Below, one piece after another: positions 42,949 through 51,199 of a stretch of 64,000 nucleotides of DNA; within the stretch, counting starts at the first letter, position 1; every line of letters begins with the position of its first letter. Below the pieces are notes generated by a model that had not been told where the DNA came from, did not search any database, and was given only the letters and a program-made list of their open reading frames with translations. The DNA comes from Flavobacteriales bacterium (GTDB lineage: Bacteria; Bacteroidota; Bacteroidia; UBA10329), in assembly GCA_021739695.1 (NCBI GenBank), contig JAIPBM010000001.1, positions 186,001 to 250,000 on the forward strand, given 5' to 3'. The translations under genes and the position numbers were made by a program.

Positions 42949-43003
42949 GCTCCCCCAAGCTCGCGCAAGAATTCCGTAGGATGTCTTGTGTGGCATGAAA
43001 CAC

Positions 43004-43030
43004 GATCAGTATCCTGACTGATCTTCTTTT
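43004..43030 (+). terminator. candidate terminator of the RT-polymerase cassette
   Basis: GATCAGT / ACTGATC (7-bp stem, loop atcctg) followed by TTCTTTT, 55 nt past the polymerase stop. Confidence 0.5.
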
Positions 43031-43143
43031 ATGCAAGCGTTTTTGCAACACCCATCCTCAAGCCCGCTAGCTCGCGTTCAATGTCATTAATTAAGCCGTT
43101 TGAGAGATTGCTTGGAGTTACGTCCTTTCAGGCCGTGAGCTCC

Positions 43144-43208
43144 GCTTCGGTCGGTTCGTTGCTCACAATGACGCTCAGAGCATCGTCATTACGAGGAACG
43201 ACCGAAGC
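43144..43208. repeat. palindromic dispersed repeat (MITE/REP-like)
   Basis: Arms GCTTCGGTCGGTTCGTTGCT...CAATGAC (43144-43172) and GTCATTACGAGGAACGACCG...AAGC (43185-43208) are imperfect inverted copies around a 12-bp loop. The words GTCATT-CGAGGAACGA-GAAGC recur in short repeats of many bacterial genomes. Confidence 0.65.
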
Positions 43209-43394
43209 AACCGACCAACGGGAGTTCATCGAGGGAAGAGATAATCTCTATTCAACACGGCCGATCTCTTAACTTGATGACGTTGAGACTGCGTTTGCAA
43301 AGCCTGCCCACAAGCAATAGTTACAGAATAAGCACCCGGTACAACTTAGCGAAGCGTTTTAACCGGAGATAAACGCTCGCTATGGCGTCATGGT

Positions 43395-44306
43395 TTATTG
43401 GATAACGATTTTTCTGGTTATCACCGCTGAATCGTTGGATAGCCTGAGCAGATAGATGCCCTTGTCTTGCAGTTCTATTTCCGTCTGACGAATGAATTCC
43501 TTTTCCATTACTACCCTTCCCCGAATGTCAATGACCTGAAGCAACAGTGCCGTTTGCAGATCGCATTCAACCTTTACGAGTCTTTCGGCTGGATTCGGAT
43601 AAACATCTGTTCTGATCGATGGATGCTGAAGATCACCCACATCCATGGCATCGCCTTCCATGCAACGGATAGATTTACCTGCTTCCTTATTATCGTTCGA
43701 ATAGCCCGCATATCCACTAGCAGAGACCAAGAGATAGGAGCCGGGATTGTAAATGTCGATGGCAGTGGCTGTCCACCATGTGCCGGCAAGACCGATCAGG
43801 TCAAACACCCCATAGGCGCCCCGTTGTCCGCCCGGTAGTGCTGTGAACCCTGATTCGTTGGTTGCTCCCGTATTAGGAACGGCCCAATGGGCTGTGCCTG
43901 CTTCTTTCAGTGCGTTTCCTGCGGCAACACCACCGTAGAGGTCCATCAGTTCTGCCCATTCTGCATCCGTTGGAACATGCCATCCTGTCGGACATAGCTT
44001 CTGAGTGTTCACCGTATACCAGTTGTACATGGCGCCATAAGTGTCTGCATTGGCAGCCTCATCATTGCCGTACCAGCAGCGGCCTGGCGTGGTCAGAGCT
44101 GGCCAGTCTGTATAGTCACTCACCAAAGGAACGGGTGTGCCATCATTCAATCTGGTGGTTTTCAGATTCTCGGCCATCCACACCTGCGTGCCTATGACAA
44201 CCGTATTGTAGACATTCCCATCAATGTCTGTTACCTGGCCCATGGTTTCTGTTGAAAACTGGGTGGCAAACATTAAAACCATCAACAAGCGCAGATTTTT
44301 CATCAT
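43395..44306 (-). CDS. FISUMP-domain secreted protein with T9SS sorting domain
   Basis: 303 residues. A signal peptide ends near TMGQ (residue 24). The central domain (about 25-225) is the 'Fibrobacter succinogenes major paralogous' type: DIDGNVYNTVVIGTQVWMAE at the start, LCPTGWHVPTDAEWAELMD, and SIRCMEG at the end. The last 75 residues (VYPNPAERLVKVEC ... KGIYLLRL) are a type A T9SS sorting domain. FISUMP proteins are surface lipoproteins or secreted proteins of unknown ligand, with a C-type-lectin-like fold. It is transcribed toward the RT-polymerase cassette and lacks a visible promoter box. A second possible ATG is one codon downstream. Confidence 0.93.
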   Translation of the reverse strand: MMKNLRLLMVLMFATQFSTETMGQVTDIDGNVYNTVVIGTQVWMAENLKTTRLNDGTPVPLVSDYTDWPALTTPGRCWYGNDEAANADTYGAMYNWYTVNTQKLCPTGWHVPTDAEWAELMDLYGGVAAGNALKEAGTAHWAVPNTGATNESGFTALPGGQRGAYGVFDLIGLAGTWWTATAIDIYNPGSYLLVSASGYAGYSNDNKEAGKSIRCMEGDAMDVGDLQHPSIRTDVYPNPAERLVKVECDLQTALLLQVIDIRGRVVMEKEFIRQTEIELQDKGIYLLRLSNDSAVITRKIVIQ

Positions 44307-44560
44307 TCATTACTAAAACAGAACTCTACTCGTCTGGCTTTTCGAATCCGCCCCATTTTTTCGCTGGTCACTGGTCTCCACCTTGCTTTTATAGTGGTTC
44401 AACTCCACTGGCAGGAACAACACTGTCCATTTCTAAAGAACCACCAAAGAGGTTTATCGACAGCTGTTGTTTCACATTGCGAAGGAATATCACGCTACGG
44501 GGATATGAGTGAGAGCGGTCATTCGTCCCTATGATTTTCCTCATCACAGAGGTACCCCCG

Positions 44561-44620
44561 CACACAAACGGGTGCTCCGCAGGCGCTGCGCTCAGCTTGT
44601 CGAAGCGGATCACCCGTGTG
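44561..44620. repeat. imperfect inverted repeat element
   Basis: CACAAACGGGTGCTCCGC (44563-44580) and GCGGATCACCCGTGTG (44605-44620) pair imperfectly around gctgcgctcagcttgtcgaa-type loop sequence. Confidence 0.5.
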
Positions 44621-44785
44621 GAACTAAGTATGATAGGTTTACCTTCGGTGATAACGCTTCGCTAAGTTTCTGCCCAAGGCAAAGAGATTGCTTGGCTAAG
44701 TTGTAACTGATCTCAGAGCCTTGGATCATAGGCTCTATCCGCAATTGCTAAAGACCCTGCAAGAGCAAAACCGGAAAATAGATGC

Positions 44786-44824
44786 TTAACAGCTGTTGAT
44801 CGATCAACACCGATGGGCTGTTAA
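44786..44824. repeat. nested palindromes
   Basis: Outer arms TTAACAGC (44786-44793) and GCTGTTAA (44817-44824); immediately inside lies GTTGATCGATCAAC (44795-44808), a perfect 14-bp palindrome. Could be an operator or the remnant end of an element. Confidence 0.5.
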
Positions 44825-44890
44825 TTTAACCGATCACCGTCCGAAAGTCGGGATTTCTAGTTTTTATCCAGTTCAATTCTGTACAAATAA

Positions 44891-44922
44891 AAAGCCCGTA
44901 TGAATCAGATCATACGGGCTTT
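44891..44922. terminator. strong bidirectional terminator
   Basis: AAAGCCCGTATGA / TCATACGGGCTTT, a perfect 13-bp stem with a 6-nt loop. The minus-strand tail TTTTTATTTG fits termination of the MORN-like gene. Confidence 0.88.
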
Positions 44923-44941
44923 CGTTCTTATTCAGAAACAA

Positions 44942-45331
44942 TTACTTGTCCTTGACGGCAAACTCCGTCTGTTTCACGTATCGGTTGGCATTGATCACTT
45001 CGCCATTCGCATATTTCATTTCGATGTAAGCACTATCATACTGATCCCAAACGCGGAACTCGCCATGACGTTTGCCGTTCTGGTAACTGATCTCGGCAGT
45101 TTTTGAGCCATCTTCTGCAAAAGATTCCCATTTACCTTCAGGAACATCATTCTTGTAGTAGCCCGTTTCTTTCACCGCTCCACTTTCGTAATAATTGGTC
45201 ACTGCTACCAATTCGCCCTTTTGAACGTATTCGCTTTTCACAGAACCATTTTCATAATTGGTCTTTACCGTACTTTGCGCAAAGCAAGTAGAACCTGCCA
45301 AAACCACTAAACTCAACATCAACGCTTTCAT
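44942..45331 (-). CDS. secreted MORN-variant (YwqK-like) repeat protein
   Basis: 129 residues, signal peptide ending CFAQ (residue 19). The mature part has four to five repeats of the type YYESGAVKETGYYKN / YENGSVKSEYVQKGE / QNGKRHGEFRVWD, the MORN-variant motif of 'YwqK family antitoxin' annotations. Such proteins are widespread secreted or periplasmic repeat proteins in Bacteroidota; an antitoxin role is not implied here. It ends in a strong terminator and has a -7 box 22 nt upstream. Confidence 0.9.
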   Translation of the reverse strand: MKALMLSLVVLAGSTCFAQSTVKTNYENGSVKSEYVQKGELVAVTNYYESGAVKETGYYKNDVPEGKWESFAEDGSKTAEISYQNGKRHGEFRVWDQYDSAYIEMKYANGEVINANRYVKQTEFAVKDK

Positions 45332-45352
45332 GACCGTGTCTTTTTGTTAAAC

Positions 45353-45360
45353 CAAAGTTA
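45353..45360 (-). promoter_or_regulatory. -7 box of the MORN-like gene
   Basis: TAACTTTG on the minus strand, 21 nt before the ATG at 45331; a minus-strand TTG lies 21 bp further out. Confidence 0.5.
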
Positions 45361-45442
45361 CGATAAAATTATTTCTGTTAACAATTACGTAACATTAGAA
45401 TAACGAAACGGGTCTAAAATTGTTTCAAACAAGTTCAAATAG

Positions 45443-46321
45443 ATGAAAAACTTAACATTGGAGAATGATTACCTGAATGTTAACATCAGCCCAAAAGGGG
45501 CCGAACTGTGCGGTCTTTTGGACAAGCGCGATGGCGTGGATCACATGTGGAAGGCTGATCCAGCGTTCTGGCCACGCCACGCTCCTATTCTTTTCCCGTG
45601 TGTGGGCGAATCGAAAGATGAGACCATTACCGTAGAAGGCATCACTTATCCGATGGGACGACATGGGTTTGCACGTCACGAAATGTTTTCGGTTGTAGAA
45701 AGCACCGAATCGAAAGCTGTGTTTGAGCTGAAAAGCAACGCGAACACACGGATAAACTATCCTTTTGAGTTTGTGCTGAGGATCGGTTACGCGCTTTCTG
45801 GCACCTGTTTGACCCAAACGTTTGAAGTACTGAATGCTGACCAACGGAACATTGGTTTTCAGTTAGGCGGACATCCGGCCTTCACGGTTCCTTTTAAGGA
45901 AGGAGAAAAGTATGACGATTATGAAGTCCGCTTTGATATTCCGCAAACTTTGGACCGCCATCTGCTGACTGACAAAGGGCTTTACAGTGGCGAACAGCAA
46001 TTGTTCTTATCAAATTCAGACCGTTTTGGGCTGTTTTACGATCTGTTTAAAGAAGACGCGCTGGTCTTCAAAAACATCCCTTCAAAGCAGGTTTGGATTC
46101 AACATAAAGATGGTGGCAAACGACTTCAGGTTACATACAACGGATTTCCGCATCTGGGAATCTGGTCTATTCCTGGTGCCGATTATGTTTGTATTGAACC
46201 TTGGATCGGCTGTGCTGATATGTTTGATCAGGCAAAAGATTTTTTCGAAAAAGACTGTTTGATCAATCTAAGGCCGAACGAACGGTTTGCGGCATCATTC
46301 GACATCTCGCTAGCACATTAA
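45443..46321 (+). CDS. aldose 1-epimerase family protein (LacX-like)
   Basis: 292 residues, galactose-mutarotase-like beta-sandwich. Family residues are seen in AELCGLLDKRDGVDHMW, RHAPILFPCVGE, MGRHGFARHEMF (His-Gly-Phe-Ala catalytic area), GGHPAFTVPF (second His) and ICIEPWIG-like text (VCIEPWIGCAD) with the catalytic Glu. LacX-type members interconvert anomers of free or phosphorylated hexoses; exact substrate unknown. It ends with a 4-bp overlap with the convergent PAS gene. Confidence 0.93.
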   Translation: MKNLTLENDYLNVNISPKGAELCGLLDKRDGVDHMWKADPAFWPRHAPILFPCVGESKDETITVEGITYPMGRHGFARHEMFSVVESTESKAVFELKSNANTRINYPFEFVLRIGYALSGTCLTQTFEVLNADQRNIGFQLGGHPAFTVPFKEGEKYDDYEVRFDIPQTLDRHLLTDKGLYSGEQQLFLSNSDRFGLFYDLFKEDALVFKNIPSKQVWIQHKDGGKRLQVTYNGFPHLGIWSIPGADYVCIEPWIGCADMFDQAKDFFEKDCLINLRPNERFAASFDISLAH

Positions 46322-49068
46322 CGCGCGGCCCTTCTTCGCAGTTCCTGATTGGTCCGTTCGAGTTCATCCAACATGTTCTTTTGGAGTAGTTCCAGTTCTT
46401 TTTGTTGAGTGATGTCCACTCCAATGCTTACCACTTGGTTCAACTCACCCTTTTCGTCCATTATCGGATTGAATGCCGTATTGATCCATACCTCGCTACC
46501 ATCTTTGGTCACAAGCACATTATCTGACTTGAATGTCTGGCCTTCTTTCATTTTTTGGTACGTGGCCTCAATCAGGCTGTGATCCGTATTCGGGCCCGAA
46601 AGGAAAGACCATGGTTCTTTGCCCAATGCCTCTTCGGCTGTATATCCAGTAATATTCGTAAAACCTTGATTGGCCCAGGTAATTCTACCCAACGCGTCAT
46701 GAATAAGCACGCCATTACTGGTTTCAGATGCGACAAGAGATAGCGTTTTGACCTGTACCTGCGCTCTTTTTTGTTCAGTGATGTCTTCGGTAATTCCTGC
46801 AACGCGCGAAACAGAACCATCAGAATGAAAGACAGGAAACGCTCGGTCTCTAACCCATTTAACGGTTCCATCCTTCATCAATAATCGATATTCTTCATCG
46901 TAGCTTCCGCTTGCGGCCAATTGACGGAATTTGGTTGTTACCCGATCACGATCATCTGGATGGATTGCACGTGACCAAGAAGCCGGATCTTCATATAGAC
47001 TTTGAATGGATTGCCCGTACAGTTTTTCGTACTGCGGACTTACGTACAGAACTTCGTTCAACTCCCAATCAGTTAGCCAGAATACTTCCGTAATGCTTTC
47101 TGCCATGTCGCGGAATAGTTGCTCACTCTGTCGCAATGCATTTTCCATGAGATGACGCTCCGTCATATCGATGATGATCCCATCCATGCGTGTGGCTTTT
47201 CCATCAGGGCCAAATGTGGAACGCCCACGAGAAATCACGTAGCTGGTTTTCCCGTTCTGAACCACCCGATATTCGGCAGAATATTCTCCCTTTTTCAGTC
47301 CATCAACCAAACGTTGATAAACGTAATCCCTATCGTCTGGATGAATAAGGTTGTAGAACGCTTCTGTGTCAACTTCCATCGAAAAGCTCTCAAAAACCTG
47401 CGCACATCGCTCGTCCCAAATGAGTTTATCGCTATTCACCTTCCAATGCCAAATTCCGACCTTGGCCGTATTAAGGATCAGGTCTTTTTGAAGATTCTGT
47501 GCTTTGAGTTCCTCTTTGGAACGAATCTGATCGGTCACATCCTGTAATGTTCCAATTAACCGAACCACTTTTCCGCTTGCATCTTTAACCTGCTTGGCGC
47601 TGGATGTAACGTATTTTACTTTTCCCGACTCCAGTAGAATCCGGTATTCCAATACGGAGGTTATGTTCTCATTCAGATCGTTTTGGGTGATCCCATTTAT
47701 TCGCTCCCTGTCTTCGGGATGTATAAAGGCTTTTACATCCGATAGTGTTATCTCTGACCTTTCGGTTTCATAGATTCGGTACATTTCTTCCGACCACCAC
47801 ACCTGCTCTGTTCCTACATCCCATTCCCAACTACCGACTTTGGCAATCTTTTGTGCCTCAATTAGCGAAGCTTCACTTCTCTGTAATTCGAGCTGAGTCA
47901 GAATTCGGTCGGAAATGTCTAGAACACTACCGATCCAACGAATCACCTTATCATCTCCATCAATACGTCTTCCATTTGCCTGTAAATGAATCACTTGGCC
48001 ATTATCTGGGCGAATAAGACGGTAAACGAAAGGCTTACCATTTCCTGAATTGATGCTCTCGCTCAGCACTTTCTTATATTCATTCCGGTCATCTGGATGG
48101 ATGCATGAAAGGAATAGCTTGTTCGTTATCTTGGTTGTTGGATCAATTCCCGTGATGCGATAGAAATTAGGAGACCATCTTGTTTTTCGATGCGTGAGGT
48201 CAAGTTCAAAACTTCCGCTATTAGAAATTTCCTCGCCAAGAGTTAGGAGGCCTTGGTTCTTAAGAAGTTCATTTTCTATTGCTTTTCTTTCGGTGATATC
48301 CTGTAAGGTTCCAATCACCTTAATGATGTCTCCGTTCTCATTCTTGATGGGTTTGGCATTTGCCCGAACATCTTTGACCGTTCCATCTCCAGCAATTATG
48401 GTGTACTCAACAACAGGCATGAAACCGGCCGTTAGCCCCTTGACCATAAGCTCTCCAACACGTTCCTTGTCTTTGGGGTGGACAAAACCCACCGCTTGAC
48501 GAAGGGAAAAGTCTTGTGGTTCGCAACCATAAATGCGAAACATTTCATCGGAACAAGCAATGTTTTCACTGTTTATTTCCCATTCCCAACTACCGATCTT
48601 GGCAATTTTCTGAGCTTCCTGAAGTGAAGCTTCACTTCCACGTAGCTTAGCCTCGCTTAGTAGAAGTTCAAGTTGCGTCTTATAGCGTTGCAGCGCTTTT
48701 TTTATCGCAATAGGCAATCGCTTAATGGTGGATCGTTGAACGTAATCTTCTATGCCTTCGGCAAGTAGATCTATGGCAATATCTTCCGAAAGGTCGAACG
48801 CGAGTAGAATGAACGGTGCGTCAATTCCATGTTTTCGTGCCAAGCCCAATAACTTAACCGCATTGGTTCCTTTTAGGCTATAAGGGCTCAGAATAACATC
48901 AGGAGAATTGGAAAACAAGGTTTTTTCGTACTCGGCAACCGAGCTTACCACATGCGCATCGAACAACATTTCTGCATCCTGAAGTTCGCGCAAGAGAGAC
49001 TCTGTCTCTGCGTGAAAATCTTCAAAAATGAGAATTTGAATAGCTTTGGTCTGTTGCTTCATGTACAT
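46318..49068 (-). CDS. receiver-like plus six-PAS sensor protein lacking an output domain
   Basis: 916 residues. Residues 1-130 look like a response-regulator receiver (IQILIFEDFHAETESLL, PDVILSPYSLKGTNAVKLL), but the phospho-accepting position reads S/P rather than a clear Asp, so it may be inactive. Then six PAS/PAC units follow at about 147-260, 270-385, 400-515, 525-640, 650-765 and 775-890; four start with the same IAKIGSWEWE-type wording of PAS_3. The chain ends in a coiled helix, ELLQKNMLDELERTNQELRR, where a HisKA domain would usually begin. No kinase, GGDEF or HTH follows; the convergent gene occupies the next bases. It may signal by binding a separate kinase, or be a truncated kinase. 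Confidence 0.9.
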   Translation of the reverse strand: MYMKQQTKAIQILIFEDFHAETESLLRELQDAEMLFDAHVVSSVAEYEKTLFSNSPDVILSPYSLKGTNAVKLLGLARKHGIDAPFILLAFDLSEDIAIDLLAEGIEDYVQRSTIKRLPIAIKKALQRYKTQLELLLSEAKLRGSEASLQEAQKIAKIGSWEWEINSENIACSDEMFRIYGCEPQDFSLRQAVGFVHPKDKERVGELMVKGLTAGFMPVVEYTIIAGDGTVKDVRANAKPIKNENGDIIKVIGTLQDITERKAIENELLKNQGLLTLGEEISNSGSFELDLTHRKTRWSPNFYRITGIDPTTKITNKLFLSCIHPDDRNEYKKVLSESINSGNGKPFVYRLIRPDNGQVIHLQANGRRIDGDDKVIRWIGSVLDISDRILTQLELQRSEASLIEAQKIAKVGSWEWDVGTEQVWWSEEMYRIYETERSEITLSDVKAFIHPEDRERINGITQNDLNENITSVLEYRILLESGKVKYVTSSAKQVKDASGKVVRLIGTLQDVTDQIRSKEELKAQNLQKDLILNTAKVGIWHWKVNSDKLIWDERCAQVFESFSMEVDTEAFYNLIHPDDRDYVYQRLVDGLKKGEYSAEYRVVQNGKTSYVISRGRSTFGPDGKATRMDGIIIDMTERHLMENALRQSEQLFRDMAESITEVFWLTDWELNEVLYVSPQYEKLYGQSIQSLYEDPASWSRAIHPDDRDRVTTKFRQLAASGSYDEEYRLLMKDGTVKWVRDRAFPVFHSDGSVSRVAGITEDITEQKRAQVQVKTLSLVASETSNGVLIHDALGRITWANQGFTNITGYTAEEALGKEPWSFLSGPNTDHSLIEATYQKMKEGQTFKSDNVLVTKDGSEVWINTAFNPIMDEKGELNQVVSIGVDITQQKELELLQKNMLDELERTNQELRRRAAR

Positions 49069-49122
49069 GAACCTTTACTTGTTCCATGTGTTTAGAGTTT
49101 CAATTCTGCAATGAATTTCACC

Positions 49123-49130
49123 TATTTTTG
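49123..49130 (+). promoter_or_regulatory. -7 box of the redoxin gene
   Basis: TATTTTTG, 28 nt before the ATG at 49159. Confidence 0.45.
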
Positions 49131-49158
49131 ACAAGTTCAACAAAACAAAAACACCACT

Positions 49159-49758
49159 ATGAAGATTCTAGCGCTTACACTACTTACCATCTTAAGTACG
49201 ACTTTCATTGATATTGACCAACTGAATATTGGCGATAAGGCAGCCAAAGCAGAACTTAAAATGCAAGGAATTGATGGAAAATCAATTTCTCTGAAAGAGT
49301 TGAAAAAGGAAAATGGTGTTTGTGTCATCTTTTCGTGCAACACATGTCCTTATGTAATTGGTTGGGAAGATCGCTACAATGAAATTTACAAGGAGTGTGC
49401 AAACAACAACATCGGTTTTGTGCTGGTCAATTCCAATGAAGCGAAACGGGACGGTGACGATAGCATGGCAGCAATGAAAGACCATGCTAAGGAGAAAGGT
49501 TATTTGGATTTTGCCTACGTGGTTGATGAAAACAACGTTTTGGCCGATGCTTTTGGAGCAACCAAAACGCCTGACGTTTTCTTGTTCAACGGCAATATGG
49601 AACTTGTTTACAAAGGTGCTATAGACGATAACATGAAGGAAAAGGATAATGTAAAAGAGCCTTTCCTTAAAAATGCGGTTGAAGCGCTCAGATCGGGTAA
49701 AGCAATTGATCCAGCTGAGACAAAAGCCCTTGGCTGCAGCATTAAGCGTGCTAGCTAA
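49159..49758 (+). CDS. thioredoxin-fold redoxin (AhpC/TSA-like), exported
   Basis: 199 residues. A short signal peptide (about 1-20) leads to a thioredoxin fold with the motif FSCNTCPYVIGW (CxxC as CNTC), then VLVNSNEAKRDGDDS, VVDENNVLADAFGATKTPDV (cis-proline in KTPDV) and FLFNGNMELVYKGAIDD. The 'CPYV...RY' wording is that of redoxin proteins found across Bacteroidota; role probably thiol or peroxide handling in the periplasm. A terminator inside the convergent gene follows 42 nt after its stop. Confidence 0.92.
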   Translation: MKILALTLLTILSTTFIDIDQLNIGDKAAKAELKMQGIDGKSISLKELKKENGVCVIFSCNTCPYVIGWEDRYNEIYKECANNNIGFVLVNSNEAKRDGDDSMAAMKDHAKEKGYLDFAYVVDENNVLADAFGATKTPDVFLFNGNMELVYKGAIDDNMKEKDNVKEPFLKNAVEALRSGKAIDPAETKALGCSIKRAS

Positions 49759-50267
49759 AGTCCCAACTGCTGGAGTTTGATTTCCAGCTCACCTTCTTTA
49801 AAAGACCCTTCATGAAAATGGCGGGTCTTTTTTTGTGTGTTGATGAAAAGCGTGGCAGGCAATGCGCCAGACCATTCTTCGCTAACTCTCGGAATCCATT
49901 TATTCGGATTGTCTTCATCCATCAATAGCACTTCACTTTTCAGTTGCTTTTCCTTCAGAAATGGAATCACTTTCGATTCCAATTGGTTCACAAAATCGAG
50001 TGTTACCAAAAGCACTTTTCTGTTGGTCCCTTCAGCATTGACGTGTATGTTTTCGAAAAACGGAAGTTCCTTAACGCATGGGCCACACCACGTAGCCCAA
50101 AAATTCACAATGTAAGTTGTATCTCCTCCTTCATTCAGCCTTGCCTCAAGCACATCGAGCCCAATTACAGGAACCTTTTGGGCGCTGCAATTGTGAGAAA
50201 GCAACATGCCGCTCAGAAGAAAAGATATGGCCATCAATCTAAACAACCTTGGCCTTGTAGTTTTCAT
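49755..50267 (-). CDS. TlpA-like thioredoxin, periplasmic
   Basis: 170 residues from the ATG at 50267, which starts a signal peptide or anchor (about 1-30, ending CSAQ). The thioredoxin domain shows FWATWCGPCVKELPFF (CGPC) and the cis-proline in GALPATLFIN. Such proteins reduce disulfides in the periplasm, for instance during cytochrome maturation. Its start overlaps the ppx end by 29 nt. Near its C-terminus the DNA also forms a terminator for the opposite strand, which constrains those codons. Confidence 0.92.
   Translation of the reverse strand: MKTTRPRLFRLMAISFLLSGMLLSHNCSAQKVPVIGLDVLEARLNEGGDTTYIVNFWATWCGPCVKELPFFENIHVNAEGTNRKVLLVTLDFVNQLESKVIPFLKEKQLKSEVLLMDEDNPNKWIPRVSEEWSGALPATLFINTQKKTRHFHEGSFKEGELEIKLQQLGL
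49800..49835 (+). terminator. plus-strand terminator embedded in the TlpA-like coding sequence
   Basis: AAAAGACCC / GGGTCTTTT (9-bp stem, 14-nt loop) followed by TTTTG, 42 nt past the stop of the plus-strand redoxin gene. Confidence 0.75.
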
Positions 50268-51129
50268 ACAGCAATCGGGTAATTCCGTCCGAAAGACCGA
50301 ATTCTGGAACGATGATGTCTTTGATCTTGGCACGTTTCAAAATAGCACGGAAAATTTCGCAAGCAGGAACAATCACATCGGCACGATCAGGATTCAATCC
50401 CAATTTGGCAATTCGATCCTCAAAACTCATTTCGCGCAGCAAAACATGTAGTTCTTTGAGTTTGCCACGTCCAAGCGGAAGTCTGCCTGGAATCTCAGCC
50501 ATCTTGTATAACTTGTTGATATTACCGCCCGAACCGATAGCGTCCAACTTCTCCATTCCTTCGGTTTTCTCTTCCACCCAACTCAGCAGTTTTTCCCAGT
50601 ATTCTGGTTCTACTTTATTGTTCAACAAGCGCAGCGTGCCAATTCGGAAAGAGCGACTTGCCACAGGTTTGTTGTTGCTGAAAACAGTAAGCTCGGTACT
50701 ACCTCCGCCAACATCTATGTACAAATAGCTTCGGTCGTTTTGTAGGCGTTCTTCAAAATGGTTTGAAAAAATGATGTCGGCTTCCTTCTTGCCTTGAATG
50801 ATCTCTATATCCAGTCCTGCCTCTTCCGAAATCCGCTCCACGAGTTCTTCTCCATTGGTTGCATTGCGCATGGCCGAGGTGGCGCAGGCACGGAACGAAA
50901 CCACTTCGTGTACGCCCAACAGCAAACGAAAAGCGCGCATCGTATCAACCAGCTTCTCCTTCTTATTTGCGCTGATAGCTCCGGTTGTGAATACATCCTC
51001 TCCCAATCGGACAGGAACCCGTACCAATGATGATTTCTTGAAAACGGGTCCGTTCTCGCTTTCAAAAACATTGGTTATCAGTAGCCTAACAGCATTTGAA
51101 CCGATATCTATTGCCCCAAATTTCAGCAC
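50239..51129 (-). CDS. Ppx/GppA family exopolyphosphatase
   Basis: 296 residues, the short form common in Bacteroidota (full E. coli Ppx is over 500). ASKHA-fold: the phosphate-1 loop GAIDIGSNAVRLLI at the start, the catalytic-Glu region ATSAMRNATNGEEL, and the phosphate-2 loop YIDVGGGSTELTVF. It removes terminal phosphates from polyphosphate or pppGpp. The start is GTG (GTG CTG AAA). It overlaps the TlpA-like gene by 29 nt downstream and follows the SixA-like gene by 70 nt. Confidence 0.94.
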   Translation of the reverse strand: MLKFGAIDIGSNAVRLLITNVFESENGPVFKKSSLVRVPVRLGEDVFTTGAISANKKEKLVDTMRAFRLLLGVHEVVSFRACATSAMRNATNGEELVERISEEAGLDIEIIQGKKEADIIFSNHFEERLQNDRSYLYIDVGGGSTELTVFSNNKPVASRSFRIGTLRLLNNKVEPEYWEKLLSWVEEKTEGMEKLDAIGSGGNINKLYKMAEIPGRLPLGRGKLKELHVLLREMSFEDRIAKLGLNPDRADVIVPACEIFRAILKRAKIKDIIVPEFGLSDGITRLLYENYKAKVV

Positions 51130-51164
51130 ATTTTCCCCTTTTGATTTCTACCCGTTTCCGAGCT

Positions 51165-51172
51165 CAAAGGTA
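51165..51172 (-). promoter_or_regulatory. -7 box of the Ppx gene
   Basis: TACCTTTG on the minus strand, 35 nt before the GTG at 51129. Confidence 0.45.
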
Positions 51173-51199
51173 GGCGATCTTTAAGGGATGTCTGTGATT

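Larger units (their letters stand above)
42949..43394. other. 446-bp noncoding region after the polymerase gene
   Basis: Contains a candidate terminator (43004-43030) and a palindromic repeat (43144-43208), and a second weaker tract (43080-43135) with the words gtcattaatt and gagagattgcttgg that resemble the same dispersed repeat family. No convincing gene; a 63-codon frame inside is repeat-derived. Confidence 0.6.
44307..44890. other. 584-bp noncoding region with inverted repeats
   Basis: No supported gene. It holds a degenerate hairpin element at 44561-44620 and a nested palindrome at 44786-44824. The words ctgcgctcagcttgtcgaag belong to a dispersed repeat type that also appears in weaker form near base 730. 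Together with the elements after the polymerase gene this marks repeat-rich, probably recombined DNA. Confidence 0.55.

Noticed and set aside
43081-43272. 63-codon plus-strand open frame
   Set aside because: It lies over the palindromic repeats, has no promoter and no recognisable protein features.
39667-44306. Diversity-generating retroelement using the FISUMP protein as target
   Set aside because: The FISUMP domain has a lectin-like fold and lies near an RT, but I see no template repeat matching its coding sequence, no Avd gene, and the RT is coupled to a DNA polymerase. A TR/VR alignment search for A-to-N differences would be decisive.
44389-44613. 74-codon minus-strand open frame
   Set aside because: Overlaps the hairpin element at 44561 and shows no protein-like composition.
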